A DNA stretch of 64,000 nt from Lineus longissimus (taxonomy: Eukaryota > Nemertea > Pilidiophora > Heteronemertea > Lineidae): the NCBI RefSeq assembly GCF_910592395.1, contig NC_088319.1, positions 5,580,001 to 5,644,000 on the forward strand. The letters are read 5' to 3'. The notes under the pieces are model-generated. The model was not told where the DNA came from, searched no databases, and saw only the letters and a list, made by a program, of their open reading frames with translations. Numbering within the stretch: position 1 is the stretch's first letter; every line of letters begins with the position of its first letter. Positions 45,638 to 56,453 of the stretch are shown here, one piece after another. Made by a program: the position numbers and the translations under genes.

Positions 45638-48600
45638 CTAGTTTTGTGTGTTCTTGAAACGTGCATGTGCTCGATGTTCAGCAATGGCAATGTCTTTTGA
45701 TGCTGGGCGTGCATGTCCTGAACAAAGTGAAGGGGGGTCATCATTGATTTCATATGTTTGCCCACTCCTGACAAGTTGGAAAACTTCTGTTCGGACTGTA
45801 TCGACATATCCTGAAAGTGGAATGCATATAATGATTATGTCTGAAAAAAGTATAGAGCGCCAGTGTAATAGTAAATCTAGTCCACCTGGGAAATGTGTCT
45901 ACAGAATAAGCCTCACTGTCCATTAATGTCCAGTTTTGCTAGATGCAACTGCTTGACACTTTTCCCATAGGACAATCGAACCAGCCTGACCTGTACTGTC
46001 ACCACATTTGACTGACTACAATTTTACTTTAATTTAAGTTAATTTTTGAATTAGTACAATGGTCTCACCATATGTTGGGTTGTTCATAACTGGCACCACA
46101 ATGTACTGGCCTCCACGGCTTTTGGGGTACCTGATGTTGTAGGACAGGTTTCCATCACGAGTTTTCTTCTGATTTTTCCCGCCATTTTCATTGAAGTGGA
46201 TTGCAGCCATTTCTAGCCTACAACATAAGGAAAACAAATATATAATATATAACTTCTTTAAAAGGCATTGTTTTGAAGGGCATAGTACCAAAAAGTGAAA
46301 ACAAGACTACCAATATATATACATGTATGATAAATCCTAAAAATGTCAGTTAGAACCATCAATTCTAAAGTCATGAAAGTTTGTAAAGTCCGGTCTTACC
46401 TGCTTTTCATCCCCTGGTACCCAAAGTGGTACATTTTTGGTGCAAAATGGTTTACTGTACTGTGGAAACCTTCGAGTCCAGATGTTTGACCATCTGAACT
46501 CAACCTTGAAACAGCTTTCAAGATGACCTTGTTCTGTAGAATTTGCCGACATAGTATGTCATATACTTCTGAAGCTGAAATGAGGTAAAGTACAGCTGTA
46601 ATTAAGTATGTTACAATGCAGAGTCTTTGTTTTTCGTGAAATGAACAAATCTACAATTTCACAATGAAAGGTCAATTGGTCAATTAAATGGACAACAAAC
46701 TTCAGGTGAAATAATTGCCATGTGACAGCCAGGCAATGACATTGAAATTATATTTACCTGGATGAAGCCAGCGTCTTGGGGTAATTGCTCCATGAGCACA
46801 CCTTGGAAACAACTCATTTTCGTGATCGTGCTTGTTGACAATGTGGTTTGCCAGTGAGGACCATTTTGCAACTATCAGGCTACCATCATGGTTACTAGTC
46901 ACTGCACTCCAATACAAATGGTTTATTATGCTCCTCTGCCAACATTTCACATCTGGTGTCTTTTTTGCCAAACTCGCGAGCCTTTTCTTTATGCCTGAAA
47001 CAACAATGAAATTAATTGCAGTCACTAATTCTAGCAGTCTGATTAGATGGAGTAGCCCTGTCCTTTCAAGATCAAGTTTGTCTATGAAATTTAACTGTAC
47101 CTTTTGCCACATGCCATATGTCAAGGTAGTGGGTTACCTTGCCAGGCCATTCTTCCCGTACATGTTTGGCTACGCCTGTGTGACCATCGGTAGTCAACTC
47201 AATTTTTAGGTGTGGCAGTGCTGCGTCAAGGAAATCCAGAGCGCGTGAGAGTCCTAAGACTTCCATCGCTGCACTCTTTTTTGTGTCAGGTTCAGTCGAC
47301 TGCAAAAGAAAAAAACAATATGTGTCAATCTACAAAACACAACAGAACGGTCCTGATATGGGAATTTTTTCTGCAAAAATATCATGATCCAACTTACCAC
47401 CACAAGCTCTGTGCACACTATAACATTGTCCGTTGTGTTGTGCAGAGTGTAGCTCCCGTATTTGGCGCAGTGCCCCATGGAGTCGCACCTGGCATCACCA
47501 GAAAGTTGGACACCATCGTCAAGCTTAGACAGTACACGGATGTATTCATCCTCCCAGCAGTTGCGGACAGCCTGGTTTAGGAATTTGCGCTGATGCATGA
47601 TGAATGTCGGAATAGTAAAGCCCTGTACACCCCAAAACTTTAACATTCTGACAGCTTTGCTGGGAATACTGCCAGAACAAAGAAGTGCCGTGGATAGAGA
47701 AATGTTGCCAGAGGGATAAGTCCCAATCATTTCCTGGCTACTCCATCTTGTATTTTCATCACAACTCAGACAATGCTGAGAAATGGTGACAAGAGTGCCA
47801 TTCATTGAAGCAACATTTGCCTCTGCTCCACTATGTCCACACTTCTGGCAGATCTTAAAGAGGTGCAAGAGCTTCTTCTCCGAAACAACATACAACTTCA
47901 CAAACTCACTGTCACCATTATCGGGGCTGTTGTAGGATTCATCACTGGAAAATAAGCGGGAACATTTTGGAATTTTTATATTATTTATTATAGACAATGA
48001 TTACCATTTTCAGGGGCAGTGAAAACTGAAAGGTTGTCTTTTACAACGGGCAGGAAAAGATCCCTACTAAAATCTTACGTATGAACTACTGTGGAAGAGG
48101 GCTAGTATATATACCAGTTATATGATATCATTATTATAATTATCATTACTACTACAGTGAGCAAAAATTCATAAGGTTGGCTTATGAATTTTTGGTATAA
48201 GCCAACCCTAACCCACTTACTGTTCTCCAAAAGACATATTAGGGTTCCAAGTAGGATCCTTCTTCTGGCAGTCAATGAAAGAAAAGGACTGGTCCAAATC
48301 AGCATCAGTGAAACTTTCATTTCGTTTCCTCTTTGGATTTGGTGTTGATGACAATGGTACAGTCGGGCTACTTGGTGTGGGAGGTGGAGTGGTGGGAATT
48401 GGTGCTGGAGGATGGGTTAAAGGCATGGGTGTGGCTTCTGCACTGCTGCTGGTGTCAGTTTGAGTTGGTAGATCAGCAGGCATGTGGACGAACTGGTCAC
48501 CAATAAGCGTACACTGCACCGATTCTGATCTGAAGTATGTCTTTGTCTGGCACCCCATATTATTTGCATCTGGCGACACCTGGCAACTCACATTCCTGAA

Positions 48601-50297
48601 TTGAACTGGGGCAAAACTTTCAATTTGAACTGAAAAAAAGATGAGCATGACACATAACTGCCATGATAACATTCACATAAATCTGATATGAGGCATGATA
48701 CTGAAACCCAAGTCTTAGCCATCCACATGCAAATGGGGGAACTATAGTGGAAGCCAACACCAGTTAGTGAGCCTAGTTGTTCCACAGTTTAGATAAACCG
48801 TTTTAAATAAACAATTGGCAAGAATGTAAAATAAAATCCTTAGACCTACTATCAGAAACTTACCTTTGGTGCGGACAAGCTTCTTCAGTCTCTCAGCAAC
48901 TGGTAGAACAATTTGAATTTGTTCAGGTTGGTGTTCCTGGTCTGATGGCTGAATTTCATCATTGTCGTCAGGGATGCAGACAAGATCGTTGTACTCTTTA
49001 ATTGCGGTTTGAACAATCTGTAAAATAGATAAAATTACTAATATCCTAGCAAGTATAATTGTACAACATCAATTAAAATCATTTTATAACCACCCTGTAG
49101 AATTAGTGATATCCTGAGTTCTGGGCTTCATTGATTGGAGCACCTACAAGCAAGTTCAAATTCAGAAATGGCACCTATAACAGCAACAGTGCTGAGATGA
49201 CAAATTCTCTTACTGCCCCTGTGCATTAAATTTGCCTCCCTACACAAGTAAAGACCATTTTTTCACGAAATGTGCATTATTGCTCCCAGCTGGTTCTTAC
49301 ACTCATTCTCTCTTTTCGTTCTCTATACTGTGATTTTCTGCCAGACCTTGCCAAACCAGTCGGAGGAGGTACCAAATTTGGTTCTTTTGTGTTTGGTGGC
49401 GGTGGAGGCCCACAAGCTTTGTTTGTCTGGGCAGAATCAAAAACTGTTGGCACAGCATCATCACTTTTCATCCATACACTGAAATATATAACATTGTACA
49501 TGAATTTCAATACATGAACCACGATTTAAATCCCACTGCGGCGTGAGAAATTGGGTAAGGCCTTACTTTCCTCACTCTACCCAGGTGTATCAATGGGTAC
49601 CAGTCGGAAATGATCAGGTTGTATCGCTGAATGAATACAATGTACCTCATCTGAGTTCTACTGAAAGGTTTCACTATTTCAGGATTGAGCGGGGTTAGGC
49701 CTAAAGTGTAAAGTCGGATACTCTACCGTTGTTGATATCAGACTAGGCCTATACATCACACAGGCCTGGCTAAGTAGGCCTATTTTGAAATTTTAGTTAG
49801 TTTTTATTCTACAACTATTGAATTAGGCCTATCGGCCTTTGGCTTTGCTAGAATCGGAAGCTAATTCTACAGCCTTCTCAATGTGTGCTAGGCCTACATC
49901 ATGTAGGCCTACGATGTCAATGACAATGGTGACTCTGTCCATACCATGCCCTTACCTTGGTCAACCACGACAAACAAGCCAGACCAATAATCTGAATACC
50001 TCAATCGTTATGCAATACAAATTACAATTCAACATCATGAGCTTACCTTACTGTACGATATCCAGCTTCTTGACTATCGTCAGTTACAAGCGTACTTTTG
50101 GGAAAATAACAATCCCTGTTGAAATGGCCAGAGCAGAGCACAGAGTGTTTCGTTGCCGAAAAGTTCTTCCTTTTAAATGCAACAAAACGCACCCACTGTG
50201 CCCGAATTCGTTCATCCTTGGGAAAACGGTGAATCATAATCCCTTTTCTTTTGTCTGCAACATTGTTGCATCCACCAGCAACACAACGATCTGGCAT
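45638..50297 (-). CDS. THAP-DDE Kolobok transposase (ten exons, frameshift in the last)
   Basis: The exons on the minus strand are 50297-50047, 49478-49301, 49017-48864, 48629-48221, 47944-47398, 47299-47101, 46994-46758, 46574-46400, 46217-46069 and 45811-45638. All have GT-AG borders and matching phases, for about 823 aa. Exon 1 is a THAP finger (CVAGGCNN, FPKDERIRAQW, LCSGHF). Exon 4 is Pro/Ser/Thr-rich with a basic KRKR. Exon 5 has paired CxxC motifs (CQKC, CLSC) and the first catalytic Asp in GDARCDSMGHC. Exon 6 has the second Asp in TTDGHTG and then LDIWHVAKG. Exon 8 has the Glu in GLEGFHSTVN. In exon 10 an extra T in a five-T run (about 45,779-45,783) shifts the frame. The expected tail (ending KNTQN) is open only if one T is ignored. 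Either a recent mutation or an error. Confidence 0.82.
49505..49690 (+). repeat. SINE-like fragment in intron 1 of the THAP transposase
   Basis: A degenerate B-box-like GATTTAAATCCC (49,522) precedes a core with CTCTACCCAGGTGTATC and AATGGGTACCAG, a pattern that recurs in SINE cores of marine invertebrates as I recall it. No tail or target duplication was found. Confidence 0.35.
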
Positions 50298-50625
50298 TTT
50301 GTCCAAAATATCACGGCACAAATCGAAAGACAACACAAATAATGTATCATATGTAGGCCTATAATTGCATGTATTGTGGCCGTGAAACAATGGCAGTCGG
50401 CCAGGTAGATTCCTGACCATACGTCACAGGCCGATGATTACCGATGATTTCCGAAGGCTCTCGTGGGCTTTTTGTTTTATAGCAGACGTTGATTTGTCAC
50501 TTACAAAACAATCAAAAAAATATGTATAGGAGTATTCTTTTAATGAACGAGGTATTGCAACATGTTGAGTTAGTAATCTATTTTAAACTCAATAATAGTT
50601 TTGTTGTATAATCATAGGTCTTTAA

Positions 50626-53600
50626 ACTTTTGCGGTCGTCAAACCACATGTCGTCAAAACAACACAACGCAAAATCGATAGGGATACGTTATACGGGCAG
50701 GATATTTGACGGTGCTGAAAGTCTCTAATATCGTATATGGTTCCCGTGGGTCTTTGGGGTGATTGCTGCTATCCGGAAATCCGGAGACCTATTAGTATTA
50801 GGTGATGGCAGAGTGAGTCGGTATCCTCCCTCCTCCGTCGATAAGACCCCAAGATTGGGAGTCAAGACTGCTGTATGTTGCCCATTTTTGTTTGTTCCCC
50901 ACTCGTCTAGCAAAACGATTACACTTATATCATCCTTCAAAACATGAATATTTGGTCATCATGACTTCAATGGTTTTGTTATAGGAGTCTTGAAAGGTGA
51001 TGTGATACCCGAGAGGGGCACCGATGATAAAATGATAACTATTTGTTACTTACCTCTACCTACTCTTTTCATCCAGATGTACGCTCCTTTTTGTTTACTT
51101 TTGTACCCGTTGCATCCTCATGTTGTGATGAATATATTATGCAAGTGGTTTGCGCTTTCTTTTCAACACTAAAACCCACCACACGTCTTCTGGAAGTGAA
51201 TATAATAGAGCACTGCAGTAGATATCTCGTCAACGATACCTCATTTGTTGCAAGATAGCCTTCCCAATGCACTCGCTCAAAGATTCTCAAAGAATTGACC
51301 ATTTTGAATAAGAGTACAGAATAGATAGCAATGTGTATGTATGATGTGCTGCTGAGCAGTGGAGACACGTGATAAGGCATGGCCTGATAAAAGGACTGTC
51401 ATATGATTTCTCTGATTATTCTTTCATTTCACACCCAGCTAGGTTACTAAAAAATACTGGCCTTGTGATATCTTGGTGACTATTAAAACATCTGCTTTCT
51501 ATTTCCTGTGCCGTTCTACACAAGGCGTATTATTCCTTCTGTTCATTGGAAGGTTTGTCAAATTTTGTTTCGCATCGAACATCGTAGAAAAACGCATTAT
51601 TCGTCATTTTAGCACGCACTACTCGACCCTGGACCAGGTTGTTCAAAAGAAATTTTGTCACTGACGTTTGCGTTTACTTAACTTGGTGTTATCTCTTTCA
51701 GTTAAGCCCTTTGACTCATCGCCAAGTAAGTTACGCCAGCGTTGGGGACAAAACTTGCTTTGAACAACTGGGCCCTGGCCTTCAGACGCGTTCCTTCCAC
51801 GATTTATATCCTCCCAACTGCCAATCTCGTCCCAGCTGACTTTATTGATAGCAATTTGCCAGTTGTTCCAGAATCAACCTTTTTGTGGAGGATGACGTCA
51901 TCATTGAATGCATTGGAAAATCAGTTGTTGTCGTTAAAAAATAAACTTATATTCATGACGGGCCGCCATTTGCAAATATCTAATTATTGCTCTTCGATGA
52001 AAGCAAAAGTAAGCTTTTGTGATTGTTTTGTATTCCATATACTAAAATAAAACGTTTTTATTAGAAGAATCATTTGTATATATAATGCTCTGATAAAGCT
52101 CAGTAGATATGACAAACATGCACACGGGAATCACTAAAAATGTGTCTGTTTAATGAGGTGATATGAAGTAAATTAATTTTGATGTATTTATTTTACCATC
52201 AACCAGCATGGCAATTAGAAATACTAATAGACTCATGCTGGTTGTTATATATATAATATAAAAGTTTAATTTAGAATTGTTATGACGGACACGTTGATTA
52301 AGGGATGACTTTTTGGAAGTGAGGTCGCCACCTCCCAGTGGTCCAAAGGGCAAACACCCTGATATCCATCCAATAGGAATCGAGGTGGCTGATCACATGT
52401 CATCCAATTAGTCTGCCCTTATTAGCGTGGCCATCCAGCCAACGCCTCAGAGACGACCCGACCTGATATGTGAGTGTACGTAAACTACAACCTGAAGTGC
52501 AACAAAGTTCAGAAAGAATACCGGACTTCTTGTTTTTCTTGGTCACTTGATCCTGCCCTCACTCTAGCTAGTTCCCTAGGAGCTTCGAGGGACTCCGCAA
52601 CATGTCCGCTTAGAACTGGTTACATCACGAAAATATCTCTACATCCCTCGATGTGTACATGAATATGTACGAAATCGCTCACAGCGAAGGAATTTATTCA
52701 CATTTTTCATCTCCAAACCCGGCTAAAACCTTCGGTAATAAACCTTCATCTATGTTTCTACGGATAAGTGCCAGCCGGTACTGCATGATGTAGTCAATCT
52801 TCTCTGTATCACCCTGTTTGATCACACCGCTCCGTAGTTCAAATAGGCCCCGTGTGGTGGCGTAGTAAGCGGAGCGCTGATTGGTCCATATTATGGGTGT
52901 GTGGTGGGCGTGTCGTGACGTGCATGCCTATATTTGGGAGATCAGTAATGTACACTGGAGGCGAGGTATGACTGGGTTGTTCTAAAATATAGATTATTGA
53001 ATCGGATATGCGACTGATTTCTAAACTCCCGTCAATTCCGATCTGATCATGTAAATATAAGCTCCAAATATTGATTCGTAACCACCTTAGGTTCAAATGG
53101 CATTATTTCATGTTTTTATGCATTTTTAGGACTGATTCCAAGGTTTATCACTGGTTTCAAGGTTTCACTGGTTCCAAGCTTTATCACCTACCATTCTCAG
53201 CTGGTGTATGTATATGCTAAACAACACAGCACATGCAATAATCTTCACAACTTGGACACATACTTGTAGAAATAGGCACAATTTGTAACCTATTTTAGGC
53301 ATAGGGCTGCCAAAACAATGCATTCTCAACCCATTCAATGCAGCTGCACCGATATGAATCTATTTTAATAAGTTTTATGTTAAAACATATATGCTCAAGT
53401 TATCATCTAGATATCTCTCCCAGCGAATCCACGTAGAGTACTATACCATAGAACAGGAAATAATTATTTGCTTCTGAATCTGCCACCGAATCCGCCTATG
53501 TTGATAAATTTGTTGTTGTCGTGTGACACTGTCCCACTACTCACACCGGGTGTGGTCATTACCATCAACAGAACGAGAACGTTTCGGCCGCAGGACGTTT

Positions 53601-54154
53601 TATTCTATTCTTGGATATTTTGTATCATTTTTGCAGGTCTTTCCTGTGTCACGGCCGCACGTTTGGGTGTCTGAGAGATTTGGCAGCAAGTGGTGATAAT
53701 ACAAAGTAAGGTTGCCACAATCAGTCACTGGGTCTAAGGATTAGATATTGACACCTTATTGAACGAATTAATTGAGAACACGGGCACAGCCAATTTCAAT
53801 GGGGTGTGGCAATTTCCTTAAAATGACAAGTGAGACGGTTGTCAAGTGCAACTAAAGGATCAATAACAAAGAGACACATATTTCAGGCACAACATTATTA
53901 TTGAATCACTCAACATGATCATTTAACTTGATATACACGCTCTATTTAATCACAATAGAGAACTAGTGCATGTGCCTAATGCATTCACTGAAAATGAACT
54001 ACAGCTCCATAATGTAACCATTTCCCTCGCCTAGATCACTCAGGACGGCTTAGGGAAGGTTCTGATGATAGATTTAGGAAGAGTGCATATACATGTATCA
54101 GATTGGAACAACTTTTCCCACTGTACCTGATGAATTTAACTTTTACTGAGGGTC
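50626..54154. other. Gene-poor stretch
   Basis: No supported exon. The short frames (for example 50,725-50,940 minus and 51,742-52,050 plus) lack domains and good splice partners. Confidence 0.4.
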
Positions 54155-54783
54155 ATACCTATGTGTCCCGGTACCTATATGTCCCGGTACCTATGTGTCC
54201 CGGTACCTATATGTCCCAGTACCTATGTGTCCCGGTACCTATGTTTCCCGGTACCTATGTGTCCCGGTCAGTACAAGAAACGTGATTTTAGCTAGGACTA
54301 GGCCTATTGTCATGACATCCTCGGCACCAGTGGTTGTCGATATGTTCCGGCTCTTTGTAAGGACGAAGGGGTATCAAAAGGATATAGTCGTGATAGTCGC
54401 CGTCATAAGTTAAGTGCCCCAGCCCTGACCCCAAAAAATCAAAGGGCCTCAAGGAACAAAACCAAATTCACTTGTCTTCCAAATCTCTCAGACCTACCTT
54501 GAAATTGTGTTGGGTCCAAAATTAGATTGAGGAAAAACCATCGTTTTTATTCAAGTAACCAAAAAGGCCAGTGACATTACTTATGAAGCCGACTATCATG
54601 ACTTTATCATGACTATCGGCCTGATCCTAAAATCGCATTTCTACTGCCCGGGACACATAGGTACTGGGAAACATAGGTACCGGGACACATAGGTACCGGG
54701 ACACATGGATACCGGGACACATAGGTACCCCTTTAATATGGGGAAACATAGGTACCGGGACACATAGGTACCGGGATGCATAG
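54155..54783. mobile_element. Foldback element with tandem-repeat arms
   Basis: The left arm has about seven copies of a 16-bp CCTATGTGTCCCGGTA unit (54,157-54,268). The right arm has about eight copies of its inverse, CCGGGACACATAGGTA (54,648-54,783). Beyond the arrays the inner flanks are still inverted copies of each other (GATTTTAG, then AGGCC and GTCATGA). The whole therefore looks like one inverted-repeat element whose ends expanded as minisatellites. Exact borders are uncertain. Confidence 0.65.
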
Positions 54784-55325
54784 TGCGATACATACACTCG
54801 TTCATATCTTAGTGATCATCTCAATTTTCCTCTGGGGGTTAGACACAGACAGATCACCACAAAAACATCGTGAGGGGGCCCTGCGTACGTGAACAAACTT
54901 TGAAGCCTCTCACGAAAACTTTGCCCACATTACCTTGACGCGCATCAAAAAGTACGCACTACATGTACTTCTCTATATTGCCTCCATATTGCCATCTACC
55001 GAGCGTGCACAAGCACACATTGTAAAATGCCGTAGCCTAAATTTACATTATTACATAATCTAATAATAAAGGAAGACTTAAACAACTCAATAGTCAGAAT
55101 TCGGAACCTTAAACTAGACGAATTGCTGTATATTGCTTCCACATGTCGTCTTTATAACCAATTCTTGATATAATGCAAGCTATAGATATAAAGAAGCTTT
55201 TTCTACTTTTCTCTATTTTGTTTTCAAGAAGCGCCTACTTTACCAGAGAAGGTAACTTGAATACTGATACCACTTACGTTGTTTATTGAATTTCTAACAC
55301 TACAGCTTATCTTGTATTAATTTAA

Positions 55326-55803
55326 AGGCCAGAAGCCGCTATAAAAGGAGCTCCTAATGGCTGACATCCAGTCACGTGACCAATAACCGGGGCATTCAAA
55401 CCTCCGACACTTTCTCCAACAATCTCACAGATATCTCTGGCACCAGTCCAAAGTGTTCCTTCAGACTTGTCTACCAAACTCATGAATATCTAATCTGCAT
55501 GTCTGTCAAAATACAGCCCTCCCTTTGGTATAGTTGATGAGATATTAAAACATTTTTATCTGTAATGACCGTTAGTACATCAGGTTGATGGACAGATGAG
55601 GGAGGAGTCTGCCATATTTGGATAGTCAACTGACAGATGAGTCAGTCACATGATCTCTTACACTGAGGTTATTTCAGTGAGTAATAGGTGTAATGTATTC
55701 ATAGCACAGAGAACTAGGACAAGTGGGACTGGCCTGCTGTGCTACGTCACACCTTGAGATAATTGCCATACCCGGGTAAATCTGAGCGTGGGGCTTCTGG
55801 CCT
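55326..55803. mobile_element. 478-bp TTAA-flanked MITE
   Basis: TTAA lies at 55,322-55,325 and 55,804-55,807. There is a perfect 12-bp TIR, AGGCCAGAAGCC. The interior is non-coding apart from chance frames. The AGGCC start matches family A Kolobok ends (AGGCCATATATC), so it may be mobilised by a related transposase. Confidence 0.75.
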
Positions 55804-55807
55804 TTAA

Positions 55808-56453
55808 GATACAGTGTAATAAAAGAGCGTCTTACACGCCAATTAAAGTGGGGTTTTCCCGATAGATCTGGCCAAAGGTACTGAATGGCTGATCTCGTGT
55901 CATCAGACTCCAATAGTGTGATCACAAATAGTAAACTTACACAGCCCTGTCCAAGTTGACCGGCTTAATATAGCTAACAGTGTGAAAGAGCATTGGTTTG
56001 GCTAATGTGATCTGGTCACATTCCTGTGTTCAACTGTCTGAGTACCTTTGGCCAGAACGCTATGAAAAAAACGTTACCTTGATTACATAAATAATTCGCC
56101 AGTTATACACAAGGGGAATATTGTACCAGATGTTCTTGCAGATAAGGTAATCTGGTGCAAGTAAGAACGACCCCGGCCATGCAGAGACTCGGCGATTTAA
56201 CTGCATCTCCGCTGGCCAAATGCACACGCGCCGAGTTTTATCTCCTCAGATAATATTCCAATAACCGTGCCCTTATCATTGCCAAAACAGATGAGAATCA
56301 AGGGCAAGAACTGACATAGAGCTGTAAATCATTTAATATGTTATTTCATTTCTTTTCCTAACAGTGAAAATAAAACTTACGGAATTTGCAAAAAATGTCC
56401 TAGAAATGGTCTATTCGTATTTTAGGTGCAATTATAAATCAAATCAAATTGGA
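55808..56453. other. 3' flank of the FN3-repeat gene
   Basis: No exon recognised. If the gene below ends at the TAA just under 56,454, this is its 3' untranslated or downstream region. Confidence 0.35.

Larger units (their letters stand above)
43834..50621. mobile_element. Kolobok-type TTAA transposon, family B, with two convergent spliced genes
   Basis: TTAA is duplicated at 43,830-43,833 and 50,622-50,625. The ends share a perfect 14-bp TIR, AGACCTATGATTAT, followed by A-rich partly matching sequence. Inside, a plus-strand two-exon gene (44,092-45,365) faces a minus-strand ten-exon THAP-DDE transposase gene (50,297-45,638), with 272 bp between their stop codons. The same gene order and orientation appear as fragments in the two family A elements. 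THAP plus DDE plus TTAA is the Kolobok signature. The ballast-type partner gene is the unusual part. The transposase has one late frameshift, otherwise the element looks complete. Confidence 0.88.

Noticed and set aside
46832-47580. Plus-strand frames of 122-125 codons
   Set aside because: Antisense to THAP-transposase exons 5-7, which have matching splice phases.
54155-54783. CRISPR-like direct repeats
   Set aside because: Units are contiguous without unique spacers, the two arrays are inverted to each other, and the context is an animal genome.
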